NCBI GenBank assembly: GCA_910583995.1
Contig: CAJTYW010000007.1
Location: 47,422 to 111,421 of the forward strand
Length of the DNA: 64,000 nt
Direction of reading: 5' to 3'
Source of the DNA: an uncultured Christensenella sp.
Lineage (GTDB): Bacteria; Bacillota; Clostridia; Christensenellales; UBA3700
The notes under the pieces are model-generated. The model made no database searches. It had not been told where the DNA came from and saw only the letters and a list, made by a program, of their open reading frames with translations. The translations under genes were made by a program, and so were the position numbers. Shown piece by piece: positions 52,033 to 60,414 of the stretch (within the stretch, counting starts at the first letter, position 1; each line of letters opens with the position of its first letter).

Positions 52033-54252
52033 CTAATAATACAAATTAATATGACTCTCGCCACTCAATATCACATTAAGTATTTCGGCATCTGCAAGAG
52101 AGAATAATCCCCTGTTGTCAATAAGACAAGCAAGTTGTATTTCTGCTATTAAACTATTAAAGGTACTTTTTTCCACTGCAAGTTCTCTTAAATATGCTAT
52201 ATCTGCTGCACTCAATCTGCCATCTCCATTTATGTCCCCCAATACAGATAGATATATTTCTTCCGTTTTTACTCCATTTGCATTAAAAAGTTCAATTTTC
52301 CAACCAGTACCAACTGCAAGCTCAAATCTTTTATCATATAATGCACTATCAATTCCCGCAATACTATTGCCTTTGTCAAATATCAACTGATTATTTGCAT
52401 TATAAATTTTTATTGCAGTTCTTTCAAAATTGATATTTTCTATAAATGTATTGACTGAAGTATTGTGCGAAATATTCCCCAAAATATATTTATTTCCATT
52501 TGCTTTTATAATTTCAAAATCGTTTATATCGTGTATTAATTGATTGTCACTATAATTTTTACGCAAATTATTCTCTATGTAAACAAAGTCATACTTCTCA
52601 CAATCGATAGTTTTTTCAAATTTAACTTCGCTATTATTCAAAACAGCTACTTTTGCATTATCGTTACTGAAAAAGAATCTTCTTGGGTCACTACTATTCA
52701 CACTATAACCTGTTGTAAAAGTTTCATCGCCATAATCGTCTGCAAGTTTTATTCCAATATGAGATGTACCTTGTGCATTTGCCATATCACAAGATATAGG
52801 CAATTTTTGTCCACTCTCAAGTCGCACATCTGAAGGAATTCCGTGTGCAATATTATTATATATTTTTATATTGCTTCCAAATTTTAAAGTTGCACCTGTT
52901 TCAAAACCAAAACCACCACCTAATGAATGCTTTCCATCATTGACTGCTGATTTTATTATATTTCCAGAAATAGTTACATTCTCCATATCAAGAACACCTA
53001 CTCTTCTTATAAAGACACCACCGCCATATATAACTTGCTGAGTATGAGTATTATAAATATTATTTTCAACTATAACATCCGTCATTTTTAACTTGCCGTC
53101 ACAATAAATAGCTCCACCTTGTGGATTTCCCGCTGTTCCGCCTGTAAAATTATTTTTTATAGTGCTATTTTTTATTTCCGCTTCAACAAATTCTTGGTAA
53201 ATCAAAACTCCTGCAGAATTACCTTTTGCATAATTATATGCAATTTCTACGTTTTCGATTTTAGCTTTCGAGTATATAATTGCCGCAACACCTGCACCAT
53301 TATTAGCTACATTATGAGATATTATTCCACCTGTAATATTCAAAATTCCATATTTTATAGTAGTATTTACCAATGAACCGACTGCACTAATACCACCGCA
53401 CCAATCCACACTGTTAATATTTGCAATAACATAGCCGTTTGTCATATTAATTGTACCTGTATTAGTAGCAATTCCACCACCACGGCACCCGATAGTTTCG
53501 TTGTTAAAAATTACCCCATCATAAAAATTTACAACACCACCATAGCAATAAACACCGCCTGCTCCTTTTAAACTTTCTCCCTTTGCAAAGTTACCACATA
53601 TCATTCCGCCATAAATATTTAATATACCTGTTTCAGATACAAATATACCACCGCCACTATTTGCTCCACTAACAGAACCACCCATTATCTTTCCGATTTC
53701 TAATTTTCTTAGATTATCATATACAGACTGAAAATTTTCTTTATTATAATCATAAATGTCTTTTACTATACTGTTGTTATATGTGCTATCTGTTATTGTC
53801 AAAATTCCATCAACAACAAAAACATTTCCACATTCAATCGGATTTTCAGATGATAGTCCCCTGTCAATTGTTTTACCTGCCAAATCCAAAACTATTTTTG
53901 CAGCAATTGGCACATATAATGCTCCATCGTAAAAAGATGTCTCTTCGCCAAACCTATTATCATTTGCAGCAGTTAAAATCCAATTATTACCTAATGACAC
54001 TTTTATTTCTTTTTGATTGTCAATTGAGTCTAACACTGCCTGCTCCCATATCTCTGCCATTTGTGTAACATTTCCTGAAAGAATATAGTCAGTAACAAAC
54101 TCTTCATCTTCGCTGTTAGCTATGACGCTTTGGGAAAAATAATTGTTTTCGTTTTTATTATCCATTGCTGTAATTAAAACTCCTACAGCAATCAAAAGAG
54201 ATAGCACTATTACAAAAAATACTATTCCCGCACGCTTTATACATTTTGCCAT
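52033..54252 (-). CDS. Surface beta-helix protein with dockerin-like C-terminus
   Basis: A 739-aa protein. Residues 10-32 form a hydrophobic signal/anchor (VFFVIVLSLLIAVGVLITA). Residues about 130-470 are right-handed beta-helix repeats with Gly-Gly-Gly/Ile/Tyr/Asn turns (SGGGIFVSETGILNIYGGMI, GGIATNTGTINMTNGYVIAN), as in adhesins or polymorphic surface proteins. The C-terminus carries a type-I dockerin-like calcium loop, GDINGDGRLSAADIAYLREL, and a degenerate second copy (LIDNRGLFSLADAEILNVIL), which may dock it to cohesin-bearing partners. AGGAG precedes the ATG. Directly upstream is the inverted-repeat promoter element 54275-54451, currently pointing away. Confidence 0.82.
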   Translation of the reverse strand: MAKCIKRAGIVFFVIVLSLLIAVGVLITAMDNKNENNYFSQSVIANSEDEEFVTDYILSGNVTQMAEIWEQAVLDSIDNQKEIKVSLGNNWILTAANDNRFGEETSFYDGALYVPIAAKIVLDLAGKTIDRGLSSENPIECGNVFVVDGILTITDSTYNNSIVKDIYDYNKENFQSVYDNLRKLEIGKIMGGSVSGANSGGGIFVSETGILNIYGGMICGNFAKGESLKGAGGVYCYGGVVNFYDGVIFNNETIGCRGGGIATNTGTINMTNGYVIANINSVDWCGGISAVGSLVNTTIKYGILNITGGIISHNVANNGAGVAAIIYSKAKIENVEIAYNYAKGNSAGVLIYQEFVEAEIKNSTIKNNFTGGTAGNPQGGAIYCDGKLKMTDVIVENNIYNTHTQQVIYGGGVFIRRVGVLDMENVTISGNIIKSAVNDGKHSLGGGFGFETGATLKFGSNIKIYNNIAHGIPSDVRLESGQKLPISCDMANAQGTSHIGIKLADDYGDETFTTGYSVNSSDPRRFFFSNDNAKVAVLNNSEVKFEKTIDCEKYDFVYIENNLRKNYSDNQLIHDINDFEIIKANGNKYILGNISHNTSVNTFIENINFERTAIKIYNANNQLIFDKGNSIAGIDSALYDKRFELAVGTGWKIELFNANGVKTEEIYLSVLGDINGDGRLSAADIAYLRELAVEKSTFNSLIAEIQLACLIDNRGLFSLADAEILNVILSGESHINLYY

Positions 54253-54274
54253 AATAAAACTCTCCTTTTATTTA

Positions 54275-54301
54275 GTACATAGAATAAATATATCTATGTA
54301 C
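54275..54301. repeat. Inverted site 1 of promoter switch B
   Basis: A 27-bp site with arms GTACATAGA (54275-54283) and TCTATGTAC (54293-54301) around the asymmetric core ATAAATATA. It recurs as an exact reverse complement at 54425-54451. The gene's ribosome site is about ten bases to its left. Confidence 0.85.
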
Positions 54302-54381
54302 TTTTTGGGACATTTTTCAAAGTAGAATATATATTTTTTGTTAAATTTAACTAAATATCTTACAAAGTCTTGAGCGAACGA

Positions 54382-54411
54382 TTGACAAAAGCTTACATTT
54401 GCCCTTATAAT
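54382..54411 (+). promoter_or_regulatory. Promoter inside switch B, pointing away from the surface gene
   Basis: TTGACA (54382-54387) and TATAAT (54406-54411) with 18-bp spacing, 80 bases after site 1 and 13 before site 2. The same layout holds at switch A, with distances of 81 and 12. It reads away from the gene. Confidence 0.78.
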
Positions 54412-54424
54412 ATTCATATAATAT

Positions 54425-54451
54425 GTACATAGATATATTTATTCTATGTAC
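54425..54451. repeat. Inverted site 2 of promoter switch B
   Basis: An exact reverse complement of 54275-54301. It is followed on the plus strand by TCTTTTTTTT, so the outward transcript would meet a hairpin plus U-run. The spacer between the sites is 123 bases, the same as in switch A. Confidence 0.85.
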
Positions 54452-54557
54452 TCTTTTTTTACATTTCTATCCCTTATTTTTTCCATTTACACCCGATTTT
54501 TGATAGTTTTATTGCATAAAACAGCTGAATTTAATAATTAAAACTTTACAAATAAAC

Positions 54558-54589
54558 AAGCACCGTAAAACTTGTGTTTTACGGTGCTT
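54558..54589. terminator. Strong hairpin between guaA and the switch locus
   Basis: A perfect 14-bp stem AAGCACCGTAAAAC / GTTTTACGGTGCTT with a 4-nt loop. The T-run on the minus strand is weak (TTGTTTATTTG). It may be a second terminator insulating the switch from guaA, or a small structured RNA element. Confidence 0.55.
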
Positions 54590-54730
54590 ATAATAAGGTT
54601 ATTCTAAATTTATTCAGTTTAATTTAAGAAGATTTTTGGCTTATTAATGTACATATTATAATTAATTTATGTTTATCTTTTTAACAAATAATTATCCATA
54701 TTTCGTTTGAATTATTAGCAAGTAAAAAAA

Positions 54731-54756
54731 ACATACCACCAAAAAAGGTGGTATGT
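54731..54756 (-). terminator. guaA terminator
   Basis: A perfect 10-bp stem ACATACCACC / GGTGGTATGT, followed on the minus strand by TTTTTTT, nine bases past the stop. Confidence 0.92.
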
Positions 54757-54765
54757 ATGAATTTA

Positions 54766-56028
54766 TTATTCCCATTCAATTGTTGCAGGTGGTTTTGATG
54801 TAATATCATAAACTACTCTGTTTACGCCAACAACTTCTGTTGTAATTCTTCTACTGATTTTTTCCAATATCTCAAATGGAAGATGTACAAATTGAGCTGT
54901 CATAGCATCAATACTATGGATAGCACGAAGTGCAACAGTGTACTCATAACTTCTTACTTCGTTGCGAACGCCAACACTCTTCATATCTGTAATAACTGCA
55001 AAGTATTGCCAAATCTTTGTATCCCAACCTGCTTTTGCAATTTCTTCTCTCATAATGAAATCTGCATCTTTCAAAATTGCAAGTCTTTCACGCGTGATAG
55101 CACCAATACATCTAACGCCAAGACCAGGACCTGGGAATGGTTGACGATTAACTTGCTCTAATGGCAAACCAACTTCAATACCAACTTTTCTAACTTCATC
55201 TTTAAACAAATCTTTAACAGGCTCTAAAATTTCGTTAAAATCTATAACATCAGGCAATCCGCCAACATTGTGGTGACTCTTAACCAATCCTTTGCTACCA
55301 ATACCACTCTCAATAATGTCAGGATAGATTGTACCTTGTACTAAAAAGTCAACTGCACCAATCTTTTTAGCTTCTTCTTCAAAAACTCTTATAAACTCTT
55401 CGCCAATGATTTTTCTTTTACGCTCAGGGTCGTCAACACCTTCAAGCTTAGTCAAAAATCTTTCGCTTGCATCAATATGAATCAAGTTCATTCCAAGTTG
55501 ATTACGGAAAACTTCAACAACTTGTTCAGGCTCACCTTTTCTCATCAAACCATGGTCAACAAATACACAAGTCAAACATTCTTTGTTAGCTTTATGTATC
55601 AAAGCTGCACAAACAGCACTATCAACACCACCGCTTAAAGCACAAAGCACTTTTTTGTCACCGATTTTTTCTTTCAACTCTTCAATCATACTATTAGTGA
55701 AAGCTTTCATTGTCCAATCACCTTTTGCTTTGCAAGTCTTGTACAAGAAAGTCTTTAAAGTTTTTGCACCTTGTTTGCTTTCAACATCAATATTTCTGAT
55801 ATCAAGAACTGGCACGCCTAAAGTATTAACTTCAGATTCAATAGCCTTTTGCTCTTCAGCTTCACCTGTCAAAATAATACCGATAGGATTAGAGTTTTTA
55901 ATATCGGCGATATTTGCATTGTCGCCCACTAACCTACAGTAAACATTAAGGTTACGAACACTTCTTGCTATAAGTTGATTGCAACGACCTGATAAATCCA
56001 CAATTACAACAGTTTGTTTATTTTCCAT
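54766..56028 (-). CDS. guaA: GMP synthase with a deleted glutaminase core
   Basis: A 420-aa protein, about 90-100 residues shorter than usual for GuaA. The ATP-pyrophosphatase and dimerisation domains are complete: LCALSGGVDSAVCAAL (residues 129-144), VFVDHGLMRKGE, DPERKRKIIGEEF, QGTIYPDIIESG, RQPFPGPGLGVRCIG and the end KPPATIEWE. The N-terminal glutamine amidotransferase domain begins normally (VVIVDLSGRCNQLIARSVR...NPIGIILTGE) but jumps from LGVPVLDI straight to QGAKTLKTFLY. It lacks the GICYGMQ-type Cys loop and the FHPE His/Glu. It should still aminate XMP with free ammonia, or with a separate glutaminase. It is monocistronic with a strong terminator. Confidence 0.9.
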   Translation of the reverse strand: MENKQTVVIVDLSGRCNQLIARSVRNLNVYCRLVGDNANIADIKNSNPIGIILTGEAEEQKAIESEVNTLGVPVLDIRNIDVESKQGAKTLKTFLYKTCKAKGDWTMKAFTNSMIEELKEKIGDKKVLCALSGGVDSAVCAALIHKANKECLTCVFVDHGLMRKGEPEQVVEVFRNQLGMNLIHIDASERFLTKLEGVDDPERKRKIIGEEFIRVFEEEAKKIGAVDFLVQGTIYPDIIESGIGSKGLVKSHHNVGGLPDVIDFNEILEPVKDLFKDEVRKVGIEVGLPLEQVNRQPFPGPGLGVRCIGAITRERLAILKDADFIMREEIAKAGWDTKIWQYFAVITDMKSVGVRNEVRSYEYTVALRAIHSIDAMTAQFVHLPFEILEKISRRITTEVVGVNRVVYDITSKPPATIEWE

Positions 56029-56214
56029 AAATATAGGCTCCTTTTGTTTGTTCTATTTCATTTTATCACAAGTTTTTTATCAAGTAAATTGATTTGATAT
56101 AAGCTGGTATTCATTTATTATAACAGCAAATATAACAACTACTTATACCGAATAATTTTAAGCTTTTTAGTAATATAATTCTGCAAATTTTTCAGTTAAA
56201 AGATTAATTAAAAA

Positions 56215-57486
56215 TTACTTTTCAACTCTAATTACAGCATTAACCTTTTGTACTTCGCTTAACGACTCAATTTCTTTTATAGCTTTTCTTATATTGTTTT
56301 CAGAAGACTTGTGTGTTACAAGCACGATACTAACAACACCTTCCCCCGCATCTTGACGCATACTTGTAATACTAATGTTGTTATCTGCAAAAATGCTTGT
56401 AATTTGACTTAATACGCCTGGTATGTCAAGCACAGTCATTCTCATATAATAATCGCTTGTAAAGTCTGTAATGATATCTTTTTTAGTTATAACATCACTG
56501 ATTTCAGCATATCTTGCGTGTTCGATTTGTCTTGCACAAAATACGATATCACTAACAACAGCACTACCTGTAGGTAAACTTCCTGCGCCTCTGCCGTAAA
56601 GCATAATATCCCCAACATTGTCACCAACAAGGAAAATACCATTAAACGAACCTGAAACACTTGCTAATGGGTGAGAATTTTTCAAAAATACAGGGTGAAC
56701 ACGTGCTTCAATTTTGCCGTCTATTAATTTTGCAATAGCAAGCAATTTAATTGTGTATCCAAGACCTTTACCAATAGCAATATCTTCTGCTTGAACATTG
56801 CTTATACCTTCACGATAAATAAGTTCAACTGGTAAAAATCTATTAAATGCAAGTGAGCTCAAAATTGACAATTTATAACTTGCATCATATCCTTCAACAT
56901 CGGCAGTTGGGTCTGCTTCCGCAAATCCCAAAGCTTGAGCATCTGCCAAAACATCTTGGTAACTTGCACCTTCGTCTGACATTCTTGACAAAATGTAGTT
57001 GGTAGTTCCGTTAATTATACCCTTGATTTGAAGCAAAGTATTTGCTTGCATAGCTTGAGTAAGCGTTCTAATAACAGGAATACCACCACCGCAAGTTGCT
57101 TCAAAATACATACCTGCTTTTGTCTCTTTAGCATATTTTTCAAGCTCGCCCCAGTGTTTTGCAAACAATTCCTTATTTGCTGTAACTATATTTTTACCAG
57201 CTTTTAAAGCTTCAATCAAATAAGTTTTTGCAGGCTCAATACCACCAATACACTCTGCAACTATATCAATGGAAGAGTTGGTAATAACGTCATCAAAATT
57301 GTCAGTCACCAATTCTTGTGGTGCACCATTTGCAATTGCTTTTTTAGGATTTCTGACATAAATTGCTTTTACAGTTATATCAACACCATACTCTTCTTTA
57401 ATTCTTTCCTTTCTTTCTGCCAAAATATTGTAAGTACCGCCACCAACTGTACCAAAGCCCAATATTGCAATGCCTACTGATTTCAT
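56215..57486 (-). CDS. hom: Homoserine dehydrogenase
   Basis: A 423-aa enzyme reducing aspartate semialdehyde to homoserine on the Thr/Met path. ILGFGTVGGGTYNIL binds NAD(P). GKNIVTANKELFAKH, TCGGGIPVIRTL, INGTTNYILSRM and GFAEADPTADVEGYDASYKLSIL, with its catalytic Lys/Asp, are family signatures. A C-terminal ACT domain (MRMTVLDIPGVLSQITSIFADNNISI) gives likely feedback control by threonine. It starts 12 bases after coaX, in the same operon. Confidence 0.96.
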   Translation of the reverse strand: MKSVGIAILGFGTVGGGTYNILAERKERIKEEYGVDITVKAIYVRNPKKAIANGAPQELVTDNFDDVITNSSIDIVAECIGGIEPAKTYLIEALKAGKNIVTANKELFAKHWGELEKYAKETKAGMYFEATCGGGIPVIRTLTQAMQANTLLQIKGIINGTTNYILSRMSDEGASYQDVLADAQALGFAEADPTADVEGYDASYKLSILSSLAFNRFLPVELIYREGISNVQAEDIAIGKGLGYTIKLLAIAKLIDGKIEARVHPVFLKNSHPLASVSGSFNGIFLVGDNVGDIMLYGRGAGSLPTGSAVVSDIVFCARQIEHARYAEISDVITKKDIITDFTSDYYMRMTVLDIPGVLSQITSIFADNNISITSMRQDAGEGVVSIVLVTHKSSENNIRKAIKEIESLSEVQKVNAVIRVEK

Positions 57487-57498
57487 ATATTACCTCCA

Positions 57499-58269
57499 CT
57501 ATTTATTCATATTATAAATTATTTTAAGACCTTTTAAAGTCAAATATCTGTCAATCACATCAATTATATTGCTATCTACTTGAGTGACTAATTCACTAAG
57601 TCCGCCTGTTGCAATAACTTTTGCATCTAAGTAGCCAGATTCTTCTTTCATTTTTTGTGTAATGTATTTAACAAGCCCCGTAAACCCGTAAATTGTACCC
57701 GACTGCATATTATTTGCAGTTGTCTTTCCAATAACTGTTTCAGGTTTATTTAGCTCTATTCTCATAAGCTTTGACGCGTTGTTTACCAAGCTATCCAAAC
57801 TAGTTTTAATACCGGGGGCAATCGCACCACCCAAAAACTCCCCTTTATCGGAAATCATATTAAAAGTTGTTGCTGTACCAAAATCAACAATAATACAAGG
57901 TCCGCCGTAAAGCTTAAATCCTGCAACACTATTTACTATCCTATCTGCACCAACTTCGTGGGGATTTGTATATTTAATATTTAACCCTGTTTTAACTCCT
58001 ACCCCTACCATCATTGGCTTGATATTCATATAGTGCATACAAGCGTGTTCAATCGTATAATTGATTGATGGCGAAACCGAACTCATAATTATGCCGTCAA
58101 TATCACTAAAGCTGATACCTTTTGTAGTAAACAAATTTTGCATTGTTATACCCATTTCGTCAGCAGTACGCATAACTTTTACGCTCATACGCCAAGAAAA
58201 TATCAATTCATCTCCGTCAAAAATACCAAGTTTGATATTGGTATTTCCCGCATCTATAACAAGTAACAT
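57499..58269 (-). CDS. coaX: Type III pantothenate kinase
   Basis: A 256-aa enzyme for the first step of CoA synthesis. LVIDAGNTNIKLGIFDG (phosphate-binding), SSVSPSINY, YTNPHEVGADRIVNSVA, and CIIVDFGTATTFNMI are the CoaX motifs. It is the middle gene of ECF S component - coaX - hom, with 12-base gaps on both sides. AGGGG precedes the ATG. Confidence 0.96.
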   Translation of the reverse strand: MLLVIDAGNTNIKLGIFDGDELIFSWRMSVKVMRTADEMGITMQNLFTTKGISFSDIDGIIMSSVSPSINYTIEHACMHYMNIKPMMVGVGVKTGLNIKYTNPHEVGADRIVNSVAGFKLYGGPCIIVDFGTATTFNMISDKGEFLGGAIAPGIKTSLDSLVNNASKLMRIELNKPETVIGKTTANNMQSGTIYGFTGLVKYITQKMKEESGYLDAKVIATGGLSELVTQVDSNIIDVIDRYLTLKGLKIIYNMNK

Positions 58270-58281
58270 TTCTAACCCCTT

Positions 58282-59118
58282 TTACTCACTTTTTAAACTT
58301 TCATTTTGTATATTGTCTTTATTTGACACTAAATCATTTATTGTATCTTCTGTGTTTTCATTACCACTATTATCTAAACTACTTATATCATTAAAATTAT
58401 TTTCATTTTGTTTTTTGCAAGAATTATCAAAGTTTAATGAATTGTCAAGAGCTGCATTATCTTGATTATCACCATTTTCAATCATATTGTTTTGGTCAAA
58501 CTCTAAAATATCTTTATCGGTAATCACTTGTTTTCTGTTTCTTTTCAAAAACTTTTCTACTGCAAAAACAATCGGTATAGATATAATAGGAGTAACTATA
58601 ATCTCCACAACAAAATTGATTGTGATTAGTCCCATAATAACTTTTTTAATATCATCTACTGCACCATTATACAATATCCAAATCATAGATAAAACAAGCA
58701 AAGTATTCAAAAACACTACGAAAATCGCCCCTAAAGCAATTGAAATTGATTTTGACACATACTTATTTAATGGCTTTTTCAATTTTTTATCTATTTTACT
58801 TATTATAATTTGAGACAATTTAAATACACAAAAAGCAATAATTGCACTCAATATTCTAGGAAGCAATGACACCAATGGATTTTGAAAAAACATTGCAGTT
58901 GGTGACGGAAAAATAAATGCAGAAATAAAACTTACAAGCCCAAATGTAAACGCTAATATTATAGCTGTCCACTTGCCCATAATTACCATACCCACTACAA
59001 GTACAGTTAGTGGCAAAAACGCCATTCCGCCCGCAAACAACATTGTCGTTGTCAAAACTAGCATTAAAGCAATCAATATTCCATTTACGGCAATTGTTCT
59101 TGACTTATTATTATTCAT
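58282..59118 (-). CDS. ECF transporter S component, probably for pantothenate
   Basis: A 278-aa protein. Residues 1-195 contain six hydrophobic segments typical of an S component (AVNGILIALMLVLTTTM with the N-terminal Ala motif, then FPSPTAMFFQNPLVSLLPRILSAI). Residues about 205-278 are an Asn/Asp/Ser-rich tail (NNMIENGDNQDNAALDNS). It would capture a vitamin and pair with the shared energising ECF module encoded elsewhere. Its operon with pantothenate kinase suggests pantothenate (PanT-like), an inference from context. GGGG precedes the ATG. Confidence 0.8.
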   Translation of the reverse strand: MNNNKSRTIAVNGILIALMLVLTTTMLFAGGMAFLPLTVLVVGMVIMGKWTAIILAFTFGLVSFISAFIFPSPTAMFFQNPLVSLLPRILSAIIAFCVFKLSQIIISKIDKKLKKPLNKYVSKSISIALGAIFVVFLNTLLVLSMIWILYNGAVDDIKKVIMGLITINFVVEIIVTPIISIPIVFAVEKFLKRNRKQVITDKDILEFDQNNMIENGDNQDNAALDNSLNFDNSCKKQNENNFNDISSLDNSGNENTEDTINDLVSNKDNIQNESLKSE

Positions 59119-59315
59119 ATAAACTACCCCGCTTGAGTTTCAAAAAGAATACCCATCTAGTAAAAATTAAAAAAATTATAAATATAGTCCAAATCGGTAC
59201 TACTTTATTTGTATATTTTACCACAAAATTTTGAATTATACAATTATTTTTATATCATTTTATAGCAAAATGCAAATTTTTAAAAAGATAGTTCATTAAA
59301 ATTAATTAATTTAAA

Positions 59316-59450
59316 CTAAGATTTAATTCGACCATTAATTTCTAAGTTTTCATAATTAAACAACTCACTATCTAAGAAATCACACATTTCTAATTCTAAG
59401 CCTTTAGTTATTTTTCTTAAAGTAATTCCTTTATTCTGATTGCTACAACT
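59316..59450 (-). pseudogene. Remnant of an HTH-regulator gene
   Basis: A 44-codon minus-strand frame without a start reads NQNKGITLRKITKGLELEMC, then DFLDSELFNYENLEI, and ends in a TAG. It matches the C-terminal half of XRE-type regulators such as the intact one divergently placed at 59539-59781 (FDMTVSEFLNSPLF versus LEMCDFLDSELF). The N-terminal half is missing. The rest of the 420-base gap 59119-59538 shows no gene. Confidence 0.6.
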
Positions 59451-59538
59451 TCAAATATTTTAATTTTTTTGCTCCTTTATTTGTAAAATTAATTTATTTG
59501 TGATATTATAGTTATACAAAACAATAAAGGAAATATTT

Positions 59539-59781
59539 ATGAATAATGTAAATCGTGCTTTAATGCTACGCATTGAAGAATTATTAAAAGAAAAGAATAT
59601 GACACAATATCGCTTGGCTTTAAATAGCGGAATTACTCATTCTACTCTAAAAAATATTATGCACGACACTGTTAAAGATAATTTGTTATCAACAGTTATA
59701 CTAATTGCATCAGGATTTGATATGACTGTAAGCGAATTTTTAAATTCACCATTATTTCTTGAAGAAAACTTAACCATTTAA
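59539..59781 (+). CDS. XRE-family transcriptional regulator
   Basis: An 80-aa helix-turn-helix protein: RALMLRIEELLKEKNMTQYRLALNSGITHSTLKNIMHDTVKDNLLSTVILIASGFDMTVSEFL. It resembles the short XRE regulators with 'TQYRLAxxSGI.xSTL' recognition helices. AAAGGA lies eight bases ahead of the ATG. It is monocistronic, terminator at 59793. Its target is unknown. A decayed homologous fragment lies divergently just upstream. Confidence 0.88.
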   Translation: MNNVNRALMLRIEELLKEKNMTQYRLALNSGITHSTLKNIMHDTVKDNLLSTVILIASGFDMTVSEFLNSPLFLEENLTI

Positions 59782-59792
59782 TTATGTCAAAA

Positions 59793-59819
59793 AAATCACT
59801 GCTATACTCGCAGTGATTT
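59793..59819. terminator. Bidirectional terminator
   Basis: A 10-bp stem AAATCACTGC / GCAGTGATTT with T-runs on both sides, between the XRE gene and the convergent TM2 gene. Confidence 0.88.
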
Positions 59820-59821
59820 TT

Positions 59822-60274
59822 TTATTTTATTTGACTTTTCAGTATTTTATAGTTATTTTTAAGATTTTTTTCATAGCACAAATATCCGTCAAATATTACA
59901 AAAGCAACATAGAATACAAAAAGTGCGATAAGTGCATACATTAATGAAAAAAGTCCTTTGCCAGCTATAGCAATATTGTCTTTTATTGTTACAGTTATAT
60001 TTCCCGTCACATTACCATAGTAATCAAGTACTTTTTTAGTAATAATCGTAAGTACAGTAATTATGCTAATAAAAATACTCGCAAAAGACACACTTTTAAT
60101 AACTCCTTTTGCTTTGTCACCTATCATATATCTATCCACGCCAATTAAACCACCCAAAACAGATATAATAACCATTGATTTTTTTTCTATTAAATCTTTA
60201 TCTTCAAATTTTTGACTTTTTAATTTGGAAAATTCCAAACTATCTAATTCAGAAACATATTTTTCAAACTCCAT
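59822..60274 (-). CDS. TM2-domain membrane protein
   Basis: A 150-aa protein with a charged N-terminus, then MVIISVLGGLIGVDRYMIGDKAKGVIKSVSF, the TM2 signature (GGxxGxDRYxxGDxxxGxxK). Three to four hydrophobic segments follow, with a cytoplasmic-type Lys tail. TM2 proteins are small membrane proteins of largely unknown function. AGGGGG precedes the ATG. It is monocistronic. Confidence 0.82.
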   Translation of the reverse strand: MEFEKYVSELDSLEFSKLKSQKFEDKDLIEKKSMVIISVLGGLIGVDRYMIGDKAKGVIKSVSFASIFISIITVLTIITKKVLDYYGNVTGNITVTIKDNIAIAGKGLFSLMYALIALFVFYVAFVIFDGYLCYEKNLKNNYKILKSQIK

Positions 60275-60381
60275 TATATCCCCCTTTAAATTAAGTATTA
60301 TCCTAATTACATTATATTGCAGATTGAAGTTATAATATATTTCCTGTTTCTGTCTTATTTAATGATTATAATAAATTCAAA

Positions 60382-60407
60382 AAAGAGATGCTATTTTACA
60401 TCTCTTT
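60382..60407 (-). terminator. GH95 gene terminator
   Basis: AAAGAGATG / CATCTCTTT stem with an 8-nt loop, followed on the minus strand by TTTTTT. Confidence 0.85.
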
Positions 60408-60414
60408 TTTAATA

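Noticed and set aside
56029..56214. A purine or guanine riboswitch upstream of guaA
   Set aside because: I found no conserved riboswitch core or terminator/antiterminator pair in this gap, only AT-rich DNA.
59119..59315. A vitamin riboswitch (TPP, cobalamin or similar) ahead of the ECF-coaX-hom operon
   Set aside because: No recognisable aptamer motifs are present in the leader.
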